The translations under genes were made by a program, and so were the position numbers. From Spisula solida (Eukaryota; Mollusca; Bivalvia; Venerida; Mactridae): a DNA stretch of 64,000 bases. Under the pieces are notes generated by a model, which did no database searches, was not told where the DNA came from, and saw nothing but the letters and a program-made list of their open reading frames with translations. The stretch is from contig OX365950.1 of assembly GCA_947247005.1 (NCBI GenBank), positions 9,932,720 to 9,996,719 on the forward strand, given 5' to 3'. Positions 12,287 through 25,289 of the stretch are shown here, piece after piece; position 1 is the stretch's first letter, and every line of letters begins with the position of its first letter.

Positions 12287-12547
12287 TTAAGTATAAAGTG
12301 GGTAATACTTACATACATATAAAAGGACGTTGATTATAAGACTTCCGTCTTTATCCGGCATTAACAGCTGGTACTGGAGGCTTATGCCGGTAGAAATATT
12401 CACCACTATCACCCTATTTTGGTCTGAATAATTGACACATGTCTGTTCTGCAATATCGAAACCAGTGAGTTCAGTACTATCAACACCGTCCGATTTGTAA
12501 TATCGACACTGGCCATTAAAATTTTGACTAATTGTTTGTACATTCAC
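12287..12547 (-). CDS. Short ORF with eight-residue repeats, unknown
   Basis: An 86-codon minus-strand frame starting MNVQTISQ. Its middle reads as tandem octads GVDSTELT, GFDIAEQT and CVNYSDQN, from 24-base units, followed by a segment ending TGISLQYQLL. A related frame of 68 codons is at 27936-28142 (same start MNVQTISQ, octads GVDTTDKT, GFGIAEPT, GVNISDQN), and a frame-broken one is near 49764-49990. The frame is therefore recognisable in two of three copies of the duplicated unit. Substitutions between copies often change amino acids, so selection is not demonstrated. A GTAAGT near the end (12303-12308 on the complement) could be a splice donor. No family is recognised. Confidence 0.3.
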   Translation of the reverse strand: MNVQTISQNFNGQCRYYKSDGVDSTELTGFDIAEQTCVNYSDQNRVIVVNISTGISLQYQLLMPDKDGSLIINVLLYVCKYYPLYT

Positions 12548-13658
12548 GATCGATTAATAAGAGACCATTATCAGTGGCAAACGGGTTTGAAATTGCGTTC
12601 GGTATGATAATAACAATGCAGCTAGAACCATATTATGTTATGAGCAAAATCAAGCGACAACCATTTAATCAGATTGCTACCACGTTTAGCTTACAATCAA
12701 TAAGTTAACAATAACCACAAATTGTTATATCACAAAGGACGTTTAACACGATTTCCTGCAGCTATGTATCGTGTTATTATCTATCATACTGTATTACATA
12801 ATTATCAATTATAATACACATCCACTATTTTTTATTTATTTATATACTAATCAATAAATGATAATATAATTACCCGACGGATGTTCATCGCACGAGATAG
12901 ATTGCATACAACATTATTTAGCATTTTAATTAATGCACTGCACTTAGAATTAAAGTAACATTTTCAGCACTAAAGTTCGATCATAACCGTTGGGACATCC
13001 ATGTTGTGGTGCATCGTATGCTCGTCTCTGAAGTTGACTATTGCGAAGAACTCTAAACGTACAGGAGCTGCACGTTGTTTGCAGTAGAGCTTTCAAGAAG
13101 TGATTACCCTTAGTACCCTCAAACAAACACTGATCTAGCTCTTAGTAAAATCTAGTTGAAATCTAAAACAAGTTAACATATGTAATTGATAGAATATATT
13201 ATTTGCAACAAATCATGAACCCGTCGGGTTAGTGCTTGCAGTCGTCAAAACTTCTTGGATCATTATAGTGAGAATAAAACACATTTTGGTTTGCTAGCAA
13301 TAACTTATATGGGAAGTTTCCAGTTGTTAATGGTAGATCAGGTTGCTAGTGATTAGGAACTCCGGAACACGTGTAATGTCAACTCAGGACCTTATATAAC
13401 ATACATATTACAAACTATGGATACAAATTAACAACAATAAAACATACACGATTAAGCAACAGAAACAAATTTAAAAAAACCAATAAAGTTGAGTAAAACA
13501 AACGACTTAGAAAAGATGTGTTTCCTTGTTTATTAGAACTTCGAACTTATTGTCAAACGTTGGCCTTCGTCATGGATAAAATAATTGATGTTATACCAAG
13601 ATTGGAGTAACGTTTGTATAATCCAATTTCGAGGCATACAAAGTCTGGTTAAAGTCAA

Positions 13659-13668
13659 TGTAGAACCA
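13659..13668. repeat. Left target-site duplication of LINE insertion
   Basis: TGTAGAACCA, repeated exactly at 14835-14844 on the other side of the LINE fragment. Uninterrupted copies of the host repeat (for example near 1703 and 5905) contain this sequence once. Confidence 0.85.
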
Positions 13669-14834
13669 TTTTTTGTGATTTAACTTTTATTCCCGTTATA
13701 GTTACAATATATGTACATAATATTTACATATGTAATAAACCATTTAGGTTTATAAACAATCCGACGTCTCTCCGAAATCGTTGAATACATGTAATATGAC
13801 ATTCCTAGAACATTTGTGAAATCGAGTCACTAAACATTGAGCAATAATCACAAAGGCGTTTAAATAGAATCGAACAAAACTGAAGAAATGAATTATCTGG
13901 GAGTATTCTCAAAATATATTTATATTGAAATGCTCGTTGTTAAGTGTCGATTGTTAATCTATATAAACACTGAAATATACGATTTCATTGGATTTCTGTA
14001 CTGTTATATGTATTCTCACGTTTGGTCAATGCTTTATTTAAAGTGGTTGTCATATGTTTTGTAATTAGAGTTTTGTAAACGATTTTACTAACTATTTGGT
14101 CTGTGTTAATGACTGAAATATGATAAGTAGGTTGAGTGTATGATATTGCTTCAAGTGTTTCAATATTGATTTTATTTATATTGGTATACATCTTATTAAT
14201 GATCGATAATTTAGATGTTCTGTCTCTGGTAAATCATACAGCCATTTCATTTGATCGAATGTATATAATCTTTTTCCTCTGTAGCCAGTGATATGTTCTA
14301 AAGATAAAACACCTTTGTCGTACCATATTCTGTAAAACAGAAGTTCCTTGTTTGGTTTAATTAATTTTGAGTTCATCCAAAGTATTTCCTTCTATAGCGG
14401 TGAAGTAGCTGTGTTGAAGGTCATACATTACCAACCACTTAGTACTTGTTTAAGAAATTGTGATTTTATGTTTTAAGCATTTCGTATGGTTGGGGTCAAT
14501 GTTACATTTTAATATCAATTCTTCTCCCTATTTTTATGATCTGATTTGTAAATTTCACTCAGTTTTTGAATCACGCTTAAGTAAACGTTTCACACAACTT
14601 GCTTTAAGTGCCTTGTTTAGTGACCGAAATTCCGGTATATTTATAGTCCTGAATAAATTGTTTTTTTGTTGAATTTTGTCTGGTTTGGAATTCCATAAAA
14701 ATCTGAACATCGTTGTTTAAATTTCTAAAAGGATCTCATTTGAAGGGTTTTCTAGAACAGTTAATGTGTATATTAGTTTGGGCGTTGCAAAGATTCTTAG
14801 GACTGTTATTTTACCATTGCCATGTTTCGGTTAC
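13669..14834 (-). mobile_element. 5'-truncated LINE (L1/Tx1-like), reverse-transcriptase C-terminal region
   Basis: Inserted on the minus strand into the large repeat unit. The 3' end is at the left, where a short A tail (TTTTTT on the plus strand, 13669-13674) abuts the target-site duplication. Reading the minus strand from the right, the decayed frames give GKITVLRIFATPKLIYTLTV, then LWNSKPDKI, then ALKASCVKRLLK, then ELLFYRIWYDKGVLSLEHI, then YRSLIRCIP. This is the order of the conserved region downstream of the polymerase core in L1- and Tx1-like LINE proteins. Stops and at least one frameshift (near 14185) show it is dead. About 1.17 kb remains of an element that would be several kilobases, so it is heavily 5'-truncated as is usual for target-primed insertion. 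Forward ORFs here are antisense shadows. Confidence 0.88.
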
Positions 14835-14844
14835 TGTAGAACCA
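14835..14844. repeat. Right target-site duplication of LINE insertion
   Basis: Exact second copy of TGTAGAACCA, after which the host repeat resumes with acttatcgatcatgtc, as in copies near 1715 and 26570 (inverted). Confidence 0.85.
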
Positions 14845-15410
14845 ACTTATCGATCATGTCTAGGTACATGTATCAGGATTTTTGTAACCAAATACATTAA
14901 CAGCATGATATTATGCACTAGAGCTCACATATCATGTGTTTTCTTATTTATTAGGCCATCGAACGTTTCTGTCAAATTCGGCCTTCGTCAAAGAGTGATG
15001 TAATACTGAAATTGGAGTAAGATTTGTATACATTGGAGTCTTGTTGTGAGGAATACACAGTTTGAATAATTCTGATAACACTCACAATAAAGTAACACTT
15101 TCTGGAACATCTCTGACATCGTATATACAATTTTACTATGCATTTTTTTTTATAAAAACATTTGCTTAGCCAACCGATGTTGATTCAATTATTTCCCTTA
15201 AACATACGATAATCAAGAACAAAAGCAAATCTAGCTAAGGACAAATTTTATTGAAAGAATGTCCAATGTAGTCGATGGCAACGAATTATGATTACAAAAA
15301 TATATTATTGGATTATGAATACAACAATATATAATTGGATATCATAAAACAAACCATAAGGCTAAGCCTACATGGTTAGTTCAGCCGCCAGGCTACTTCA
15401 CCGTGTATCC

Positions 15411-17379
15411 GATGTGTAGGATGTTTATGTATAGTGTGGGCTTAAATCACTCCGCTCACCGCCCGATGATCAGCTGATGTCCGCCCGGCCTCTGTCCTGA
15501 TTAGACTAAAGTACGCCCTCCGATAATCGAATTGCATTTTTGAAAAAGGTATAACATAAGCCCATAAAATGAAAAACGGAAATTAAGGAAAAAACATCGA
15601 TGCTCCTATATAGATACTTTTATAAATAGATATGTAACCTTAAATTTGAGTAAGGGTACACACATATTCATTGTGAATATTTTGTAAATTAAATAAGATC
15701 GGCTGATGGAATTTTCATAAAAGATAGTGATACATCTGGAATATTTTATTACCTCCAAATTTGATGTTTAAATGTTGATAAGCGCAACCTCACTCAAATG
15801 TTGGTACTGCTTTCAAGCCTCTATGATACAGAATGTAGCTCGTTTTTTGAGCATTTTTGGTTTAACACTTTATGAGAATCGTAAAAGGACAAAAATGTCT
15901 ATTTTATTTTGGCTTCTTTGGTTCCTGACAATAAGGCTTATCAGATACCTAGAAAAAGACGGCGTTATGTCAATGCATACCAAATGCATCATATATGAAC
16001 AATTTGAATATTTTTACAGCGTTTAATGCATCGGTAATATACTAATAATACAGACTTTAGTATAATATACGATACTTAATAGTTCTCTCTATACAAATAA
16101 CATACTATACAATTAGTGGACCATAATGACCATTGGTTTGTCAACTACTGGTATGTTTTCAACAGAAAATAAAGACATAACAAGTACTATTATTATATAA
16201 TAAATAATTCCCCTTAGCAATGACATTTTGCCATTAATTGGAACATGTAACATGTTTTACCAGCAACAAAAGCACGTCACTATACTCAGACAGTCTGCTA
16301 CATGAGTAGGTAAAACATTTCCAGAGTACGATAAGACAACCACATTTAACACGGATAACCTACAAGCAACATTCAAAAGAAAAGGTATATTAATATAATG
16401 GGTGATCGCCAAATTCGTATACATTGCTTACTTTTGGTTCATTATTGCTGTAACTACACTATCAAGACGATCAACTTGATTGCAGTTTAATTGAAGACCG
16501 GTATCCGCCAACTTTTGCGACAACTCGCGGTACCCCTGGACACTTTGCAACACCTAGTCGGCGCACACCAAAATTGCTACACTAGTACATTAAAAATTTC
16601 ATCTTTCATTCTCCTGAAACACAGTATTCTATATGGCTAAATTTCACGCAAGTATAACACGTCATACGTCAAGGTCATAGTGTAATGTCCATAAAATATA
16701 ATGTTGTTTAATACATCCGCTTTCAAATTAGCACTTGGTTTATCTGAACAGTTAATGAAACGGAAACAGCGTCATGACGTCAACGGATGACATTGGATTT
16801 TGGAGCGTTTACCAAATGTTGCTTGGGAATATGAAAAACACTTACTGAAACAAATACAATGATGACAATGTGCGTGAATTTAACAGCATATAGCCCGGCA
16901 GTCACCTACAAATTGCACATACGATTTAAAGTGCATATAATATAAATTTAATGCAATAAAAAGAGAAGCCTGACCGTCGATGGTGATTCAGTGTGTACTT
17001 GAAAAGTGAAAGGAATCTTCCGAAAAGACAGATGTAAAACAACCTTTACACAGTTTCTCGATATTTCTCCTTTAACTGTGTATGGGATCTATACGAAAAT
17101 GCTAAGTATGTCGAAAGTCATTGAACCTATTTAGAGTTTTACGTTAGGTGATGTTAGTTTTCGGGTGGGCACGGTGCTATGTATAGTGACTGTTTAGCAA
17201 TCGATGTAACCATGTAACTGTTTGGTGCATTTTTATCATTTTAACAAAGAGTATCATGGTACTACAATGAACATTGTGATGGTATTATTTTTTATTCCTT
17301 ATGAACAATAAAACACGATTCACAACAAATATACTGTAAACGAACTTCTCGATCAACCCGCGTGGGTGCCTTTTGAAAG
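15411..17379. other. Unique central region between mirror halves, no gene seen
   Basis: Between the last forward block (ending near 15410) and the first reversed block (starting near 17380). The first 110 bases are relatively GC-rich (ccgcccggcctctgtcctga). The 84-codon ORF at 15772-16026 has no recognisable motif. A segment near 17165-17225 (gggtgggcacggtgctatgta) resembles part of the hAT-like element at about 43018-43045, so a decayed related transposon may lie here. No paired termini were found. Confidence 0.4.
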
Positions 17380-18699
17380 AAATAAAGCAGCCTTGTGCTG
17401 GACTCCGATATTGGAGGAAGGGACATGTAGAATCATCACAGTACTAGTATAACACTCGGTAGTTGAACCAACACGTGTTCAAGCTTCAACCACTACCTAA
17501 TCATTTTACCACTATCAATTGAACATATCCCTATTGAATTAGTAGCTGGATACATAATAGTGTTATATTCTCAGTATAATGATCACGGAGAAGTACCATA
17601 GGGGCTGCATTAACCAGATGGGATCATAATGTGTTCCATACAACCCAATATTACATATGTTACAATAAATAGCAATATATTTGATCTGTTATTTTATGAG
17701 TATAAATTTTGAAGCTCAATTATACCGTATCTGGCCCCTCATAATGTATGGCTATCGTTTATAAATTAGAGCTCATCTTCACATTTTTCACAAAATGTCT
17801 GCTCCGTACTAAATGTAGTTTTCCAAAATTACGATTTTTTTAAGAGGTTAGAAATTGCACAGCTGAGCTCATTTCACATTTTCGTGGTGTAGGTCGATTT
17901 ATTATGTGCTTGATGATCAAGGCTTTTTTACAGACCAAGGACATGACCAAAGGAAACGTTACAGGCAATTGTTTGGACACAACAAGTAACTAGCTACATT
18001 TATCGCAACAAGTACATGTATAGTTGGTTCGATATAACAATAACTGGATAGAGAATTAACGTTCAGTTATTAATTGTGAATACAATGCATTACATAAAAT
18101 ACCCATTTATGTTGTATTCTATCTCACTCGTGCGTTGAACACACAATTATATTGTCATTTATAGATTGGTAAATGGTAGTCTAGTGGATGTGCATTATGA
18201 TTGATAATTATGTAATATGATAGATAATAACACAATACGTAGCTACAAGAAATCAAGCTCACAATCCTTTGTGATGCAACAATTGGTGGTTATAGTTTAG
18301 TTATTGATTGTTAGGTGAACGTGATAAATATAACAACCTGGATGAATGTTAGTCACGGGGTTTGGGATAATGAGTTTGAATACAAAAACGTTTCCAGTTG
18401 AATTGTTATTGTCAATCAGAGTGAAAGTTCCATATCCAGGTGACAATGTCCCAATAATAATTGGAGGTAGAAAACGAGATTGGAAACTTGACGGGTATTG
18501 AACATATTGTTTGTCTCACTGACTGCTATATTGTATAGTGCAAACGATATTGCAGACTATAACACAGTCCAGCTCCATAAGCTTGTATTTGGGGAAAGTG
18601 TTAGGTTTAGAGTAAGTCACCAGTCACAAGTAGCACTGTCGTCAATACCAAGACGGAAGCTCTAGACTCAACATTCTGTTGTTGCCTGTGTATGTTTCC

Positions 18700-19430
18700 T
18701 CGTAATTTGATGTTTTCTTTTGGTTCGTTGTTTAATGCTGGCTTTTTTGCTCCATGTTGTGTTGATTGACTACGGTGATATTAGTTTGGTATTATTCGTC
18801 ACGGTGTCGTTTTACTTATCTCGTTTAATTTTGTGGTTGTACTTGTCACTTGGACTGTGCTGTTGTTTTTTGGTTGCGTGTATTGCGTTTGTTAAACTAT
18901 TGCATAAATGCATTCGAAATATAGCATTTTTAAATCAGTATGGCAAGGAACAACTTCATGTACGCTTTGACCAGAACAGGCATCCAGCACTATTTTCAGT
19001 TTCTATGTTCTATAAATAAAAAAGGATAGTAAAATCCTTGGTACTAGTTATACTGTACATGTATTTACGGCGCACTAAATCAGTAATGGTTATATCCATT
19101 GGACTAAATGGAGAAACATTTGGTACCGCAACAAGGCAACCAGCTGCATCTTATGTTACACAGTGCAAGGATCATTAAGCCCATCACATGGAAGTGTATC
19201 AATACCATAGTCTGTTGGCGTAATACATAGGCTCAAGACTATTCAACCTTTTATATTATTTTGTATTCACATACACCAATAGGAAACATGAACCAAGAAA
19301 ACCTGAAACACATCCGGGCGTTTTTCAATCACGCTGGAACAGAATGTTAGCTAACTGTCAGACATATTACCAATTATTGCTCACTAGTAGTGACTACATA
19401 TTGCGAATGGAACATTTGATAATTAATTAA
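18700..19430. other. No gene supported
   Basis: Contains a 99-codon frame (18720-19019) made mostly of T-rich codons giving Leu, Phe, Val and Cys. It lacks any recognisable domain and is not repeated elsewhere in the window. The sequence after 19020 shows no structure I can name. Confidence 0.4.
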
Positions 19431-20196
19431 ATACAGTAATGAACAAATCACTGACTCTACAACACGATAATTCTTCAATTAGCCGTCCTGTGAGCGTTTA
19501 TGTCGATCTTATAAAACAAACTTATATCTCAATATTCTGTACAATCAGGACATGTGTCTTTATCCTTGAATTTAGTGAAACAAAACAATTTGGATATACC
19601 TCGGTTAGAGATCGATGTAATATGTTATATTGTTTTCCGTAGGGACATTAATTTACATTCAACATAGGTAATTATACTTTATTGAATAAATACTGTAGCG
19701 TACAGACAATCAAAAACCACACAGAAACAACGGCAGCGCCAATCCATCCTCTTAAGAGTTAGAAACAGAACTAATCATTCAAAAGGTCGATTGTGAAACA
19801 TGTTCCACATTTTATATAAATAATTCTGAATTCTCCTATAAACCCGAAAACAACGCCAGCAACGGTAACAACTTAAGAAATACCAGTTATTACAGTACTA
19901 ATAATAATCTTATAAAGGGGGAATCGAATACATAATGTCAATTGTTTTACAATTTCACCTAACTGATGAGAACTCATCAGCGTCCTTGTACAATTTTTAA
20001 AAGTCGTGTATAATTATTGTCGCTACTGACACATGTTAAATTATGTATGAGCTAGAGGCTCCATGTATTTAAAAAGCAATGTAATACTTATGATTGGCCT
20101 TATATGTCAGCTGTAATGCATACTTCCATTCTGTTAACGCATTTTTTGTAACAGAAGTCCTGATCTTTGTACCTAGATAAGATACATTGACTTTTA

Positions 20197-21583
20197 GGAT
20201 GCTTGATCGGTTTAGTGGGCATGCGTCATTTGTCATAGTACGTTATGTGCCTTATAAATGTAAAAATGTGTCAAAATAATCCAACAAAATTATCAAATTG
20301 AACAGTTTTGATAATATTATGCAATAAAATTCGAAAATACGAATAGATAATGACGGTTGACGTTCCGAAAAAAATATAACATTACAAAATGGGGTAAAAA
20401 TATTGCTATTTATGCCAAATGACTTTTTGGTGAGTCAGGTTCGTTTGGTAATGTTTATTTAATGTGTTTTTATGTGTTTTTGCGATATTTACATGTTCAA
20501 TATATTTTAATTGAAGAGTTTTCGTTGATTTTCTCAGCATTTTCGCCACATTTAACCAAAATAAAAAAAATGCGAAAAAAGATACCTCGGTGACATATAT
20601 TTTGTTGAAGATCTATATCACTAGACTAATTTTACAAAATATTGAAAAAAGTTTGACCATGTTTAACAATGTTTACCTAAATTATATTGAAATATTTTGA
20701 TATTTAGATCACAGACATCAAATAAAATGTCAAATATTAAAAGATTATAAGCGCCTATTTATCAGATTCTACAGTACGCTTACAGCAAACACTGACCGAG
20801 CGCAGGTGTATTCCGATACCGAGACGCTAGTATATATCTGGTCAGTACTACGCTATAAGATTACATAACAGGCATTGCAGACGATACGAAGGTAAAAGCT
20901 ATTCATTCATAATAGCAAATTGATCATGTGACTCTGTTCTGGAAGTAGTAATTTTCTGGACTGTTATTTGGTTAAAAAAATTACGTCTACATTGTATCAT
21001 TTACGTTTAGTCAAAATTAACACGGTGTGTATTTATATAGGCCCTATATTTCAGTGTCTTCTAGTTGGTTGCTGGTGTAATACGTTTAAATTACATGTAA
21101 ATACTTCGGAACTACTTCGCTTGGTCAATCGTGTATATTCTAAAAATAGCTTCTTACAGAACCTTCAATATAAGTTCTAAAAATAGCTATAGAGGCAGGA
21201 CTAATGATGAACACGTCATTTTCATATTATGAAACAAGTCCGATATGGCCTCAGTGTAGTAATTTTCTACAAAAATATCGATTTAACGAACAGTTTCACA
21301 ATAAGTGTTGATCTTTGAATAAACAAATGTTGCTGATTGAATTAAATAAGTTTAAAAATTTGGAGAAACATATGTAGCAGTATTGGGAATGTTGACAGTT
21401 TCTGGAACTACTTAAATGCGGATTCACATAGTAGCCTAAAGGTGGTTAATTTTGTATTCAGAAATGGGCAATGGTAGTAATGAGAGGCTTAAAGCCTCCC
21501 CAAAATAGTTCATACACACTTCTCTACTTTCTGGCAAAATTTGAGCAAAATCTTAATGATGGATCCAAACCGCTCTAACATCC
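20197..21583. mobile_element. Harbinger-like DNA element (non-autonomous), tentative
   Basis: Interrupts the inverted repeat unit between sequence equivalent to 'gatacattga' and 'agacagagttg'. Ends are imperfect inverted repeats (left GGATGCTTGATCGGTTT, right complement GGATGTTAGAGCGGTTT) with TTA on both sides (20194-20196, 21584-21586). A three-base TWA duplication with GG-initial termini fits the PIF/Harbinger superfamily. The 1387-bp interior has no transposase frame; the longest ORF (20968-21180) has no motif. Boundaries are well supported by the other copies; superfamily is inferred. Confidence 0.55.
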
Positions 21584-22799
21584 TTAGACAGAGTTGTATT
21601 CCACAAAATTGAATTATATATACAAACGTTACTCCAATCTCGGTATAACATAAATTATTTTTATCCATAACGAAGGCCGATGTGCGACAGCAAATAAGAA
21701 ACCATATATGTAGTAAGGCGTACGCTCCTCTCATCTTCACTGTTATTTCTATTTGTTTAACTGGTTAATCATGTTTGTTCTGGTATCGACTTGAATTCAC
21801 GGCTTGTTATATAAAATCGTGAGTTGACCTAACACGCGTTACAGCGTCACTAATCCATACCAAATTGTTTTACTATTAACAATTGGAAATGTCCCTTGTG
21901 AGTTATTGGTTGGTTACCAAAGTGTGTTGTTGTCTGAGTGAGTATAATGACCCTAGTACTAACCAGATGGGCTACTAGTAGCCTTATGATTTGTGTTATG
22001 ATGCCTATATATATAATTGTTTGTATGCATAATGCGTTGCCACCGACAACATGATATATTTTATCAATTTAATATGTCCTTCGGTAGATTTGGTTTTGGC
22101 CTTCATTATCGTTTGTCCAAGAGTCTGCAAATGGGAATAATTTAATGTAAAAAGGTTGGCTCGGGCGACGTCTCCTATAAAAAACATTCAGAGTAAATTG
22201 TATATACGGTGTCAGAAATGTTCCAGAAAGTATAACTGTATTGTCTTTGTTATCAGTATTATTCTCCTGCTAATAGAACCCATTGGTTTGTGTTTGGTGG
22301 ATCAGGCTGCCTATTCTAGCTTGCATTACAAATATTGGTTTTGTGGATAAATTAATGCAAAATCCATCCGCTACATCAATCAATAAATTCATAATGGAAG
22401 TAAAGTTTCAATACATTGCAAAATTTCAAACGTACTTTACCGAGTCAAAATATTGAAATATAGTCAACAATTCATTTTATATTATATTTTCATAGTTTCG
22501 TAACGAAGAACGATTTATTATTGAAATTCTCCCTAATCTATCTAATCAGTCTCGTAGAGAGAAAACGGTTTCAATGTCAGTTATTCATGTATTCTGGCAG
22601 GGAACATTTTACAATCAATGAACTGTCCTTTCCAGTCATCAGGGCGCGGCCATATCAATGTCTAAGTATAAATCAACCTGAATTCTATTCTAATTTCATA
22701 TGCAAAATGAATGGACAATTCTGATAATTGTTTGGTACCGGATATTTTATTTCTATGGTAACGATCAATATTGATCAAAGTTATAACGAATACAATTTA

Positions 22800-23340
22800 G
22801 GGCACAACATGTTTATGTAATGTCTGATCCTCCCTGATCATGTGATAACCAAAATTCAATTATTTCTAATCGGGTTTACTCTGGTCGTGTGTATGCCAAT
22901 TTTTCTATATTGTACAGTCCTTCATACGAGTGCTTCAGTTTCAACACATTGCAAAAATACAAACGTAATTACAGGAAAACATAGTAAAACTCTTTTTCTG
23001 TCGCCTTTGATATCAAAATACTTCTTCAAACTGCCCGTTTGTCCGCCAATCAGTTTTAATGGAACACATTTTAGTTTACTGTCCAAAGTGTAAACGTGTT
23101 AACAAACCTAAAACCTAAACTGAAACCGGATATTTTCAACAATAGCGCCCATAGTCAAAGTTAGTGATAATGGTAAAGTAGATAGAAATAGTGATGGACG
23201 CGTCAAAAAAGAGTAATCATTCTGGTAGAACTCGATTGATAATTCTGGAGAGTTCAAGGAGGCGTATTATAAGATTTCAGTAAAGTATTGGTTTTGTAGA
23301 CAAACAAAAGCAATAGCCGTGCACAATAACAATACGCAAA
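22800..23340. other. Repeat margin and unassigned sequence
   Basis: The first 80 bases (tctgatcctccctgatcatgtgat) match the margin of the repeat block also seen near 23740, 29270 and 45630. The remainder has no coding or structural signal; the 83-codon ORF at 22842-23093 is not conserved in the related margins. Confidence 0.4.
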
Positions 23341-24331
23341 TTAATGATTGAAGCAATACTTCAATACAAAACACATGTAAAAATATATCATGTACATGTG
23401 TCGAGTTAATATTTTGCATATTATCATATTTTTACTCAAAATGAGAACAGTATGTTTATTTGAAAACTCACTATCTAATCCGTCTTGTAGAGTCATTGAT
23501 GCCTCTCTTCTAACGAACATTTCACAATTGTTGTAGAAGCTACTGTCTACCCCGGTTCTCATTGCGGTCATATCTTTGTCTCTATATTAATCAACATAAA
23601 CTCCATTTTCATTTTATATGCAAAATGAATGGACAATTTTGATAATTTCCTAGCAACGGAGATTTTGTTTCTATGGTAACGATCAACATTGATTAATGTC
23701 ATAACAAATACATGTTAGCGATAAAAATGTCTGTGTGATGTCTGATCTGCGCAGATGTGATAATAAGAGTTCTATTCCTTCTAATTAGTTTTGTTCTTAC
23801 GGTGTTCAAGCCACACATGTTCGACATAGTGACACATACAAGGATTTCACCACAATCTCAATCCCAATTGGTTCCCGTCCCAAGCAACTATAGAAACTGG
23901 CGATAGTTTCCTGATAACGGACTATCTGAATAACGATCTCATTAATGTCTCCCTCTATGGCTATATATCGTGTTACAAATGCTGATATTTCTTTTGAATT
24001 TATAACGAAGAGATTCATGTAGTGGTGAAGAATATTTCGATGTAAAGGATGCATACATGCTGTTTCTGTCATATAGATAATACCACCAGATAGATTTGTT
24101 TGAGGTGGAGTGATTGGGTATTATCCTCGTCAATCGGTGTGCCAGGGTCAGGGGCAACACATATACAGTTCACACCTTACACATTCTGAATTAGTACGTA
24201 TATAAATATATAAATGTGTATTGGTAAACTAGATAATATATAATATATAGAAGAGCTTGAAATGCTAATCACGTTGTTAAAATATTTAGTATACAGAACA
24301 TGCAAAATATTAACAATGTTATATACATGTA

Positions 24332-24896
24332 TGAGCCAGTCTCCAAGAATACCTGCTATATTGACATTATGTAATTACTACTTGTAACAAGGTTTTAAAA
24401 AAGCTTGAAAATATGAAAAAATTACATATGTATAGATTCAATTTAAGTAATTTATCCATGTATTACAATATCTTAGCTTTAAAAGTTTTTATGAATTATG
24501 TCGAAATCACTTACTTCGTTGCTATGGTGACCAATTTCAGAAAAGTATTCTGAGTTAGTTGTTTAAATCTCTAAATGTGAACATGTACAATTGGGATATA
24601 ATTTAAAACGTAAAACATCATTCTAAAACGTGAAATCATTTCCAACAGTTTATGTCAAAAATTGATCAAATGCTGTATTAATAAAGTAATTGTTACAATG
24701 ACGTCGAATAACGTACATAAAACGTTCGTGACGTCACATAAAAAGGCTCTGAATAGGGCCTCTAAAAACAGCTGTAACTTCCTTAAAAACCAAGATACTA
24801 ACAAAATTCCTTTTGCATTATGCATTATTAAATAATACAAAATTTTAATATCAATTTTTTTGTCCAAAATAGCAGGTTTTCCTGGAGACCGGCTCA
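24332..24896. mobile_element. Tc1/mariner-like MITE with TA duplication
   Basis: Imperfect inverted termini of nearly 30 bp (left TGAGCCAGTCTCCAAGAAT, right complement TGAGCCGGTCTCCAGGAAA, both continuing ACCTGCTAT) flanked by TA (24330-24331 and 24897-24898). It lies in a stretch missing from related blocks at 30.2 and 52.2 kb, consistent with insertion. The 80-codon minus-strand ORF starting MSRSPGKP overlaps the right terminus and is not a gene call. No transposase. Confidence 0.75.
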
Positions 24897-25289
24897 TATT
24901 GATAACATATTTTTATATTATGTCTAATTATAGATGGTGCTTGTAATACTTATACCTCCCGATGACTACTCGATAGCTTATAGTATGGCATGACACTTAT
25001 TCATATTATATACAATGTATTTCGAGAATATCTAAGGCAACATAATTCTACAAATTACTGACATGATTATGACAGTGACTAAGCATAATGTACATGTCTG
25101 GCAACGTAATTCTTAAAACGACATAGCATTGGCCCGACTGGTGAAATATTCAGAGTAAAATATCTTAAATAGTTTGTACAGCTGTTAGTTTTAAACAAAT
25201 TGGTTTTACGTCGATTGGCACGCACATTCTTGTCATTTGTATTTAATGTGATGCAAACAAGGTGACCACCAACATATGAAATATTACAA

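Larger units (their letters stand above)
11200..15410 (+). repeat. Low-copy repeat unit, copy 3 (interrupted by a LINE)
   Basis: Blocks in order: the 'attaatcaatatcaatcgtta...ctacgagact' block (11222-11455); an inverted copy of the short interspersed repeat (about 11700-11960); the octad-repeat ORF on the minus strand (12287-12547); a block matching 27.4-27.8 kb in reverse (12.75-13.1 kb); and the blocks near 13.2-13.66 and 14.84-15.41 kb, which correspond to 1.2-1.8 kb. The order is the reverse of 29.26-26.37 kb, which establishes the inverted relation to the right half of the window. Confidence 0.7.
17380..22790 (-). repeat. Low-copy repeat unit, inverted copy 4
   Basis: Reading left to right, this is the reverse of the order in copies 1-3: a diverged reverse block at 17.38-17.66 kb; then 19.44-20.19 kb, the reverse complement of about 2.4-1.7 kb including the tccctacgg and aacagaatggaa landmarks; then after an inserted element, 21.59-22.05 kb, the reverse of about 1.7-1.2 kb; then 22.53-22.78 kb, the reverse of 0.82-0.59 kb. 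A block at 18.06-18.33 kb matches 27.62-27.83 and 49.48-49.68 kb on the plus strand. No conserved coding frame was found. Confidence 0.7.

Noticed and set aside
14460..15003. Forward ORFs of 70 and 96 codons
   Set aside because: Antisense to the minus-strand LINE remnant, the second running across its boundary into host repeat.
18720..19019. 99-codon ORF, hydrophobic
   Set aside because: Made of T-rich codons that give Leu, Phe, Val and Cys by composition; no motif, no repeat elsewhere, no splice signals of note.
22842..23093. 83-codon ORF beside a repeat margin
   Set aside because: Related margins near 23740, 29270 and 45630 do not keep the frame, and no motif is present.
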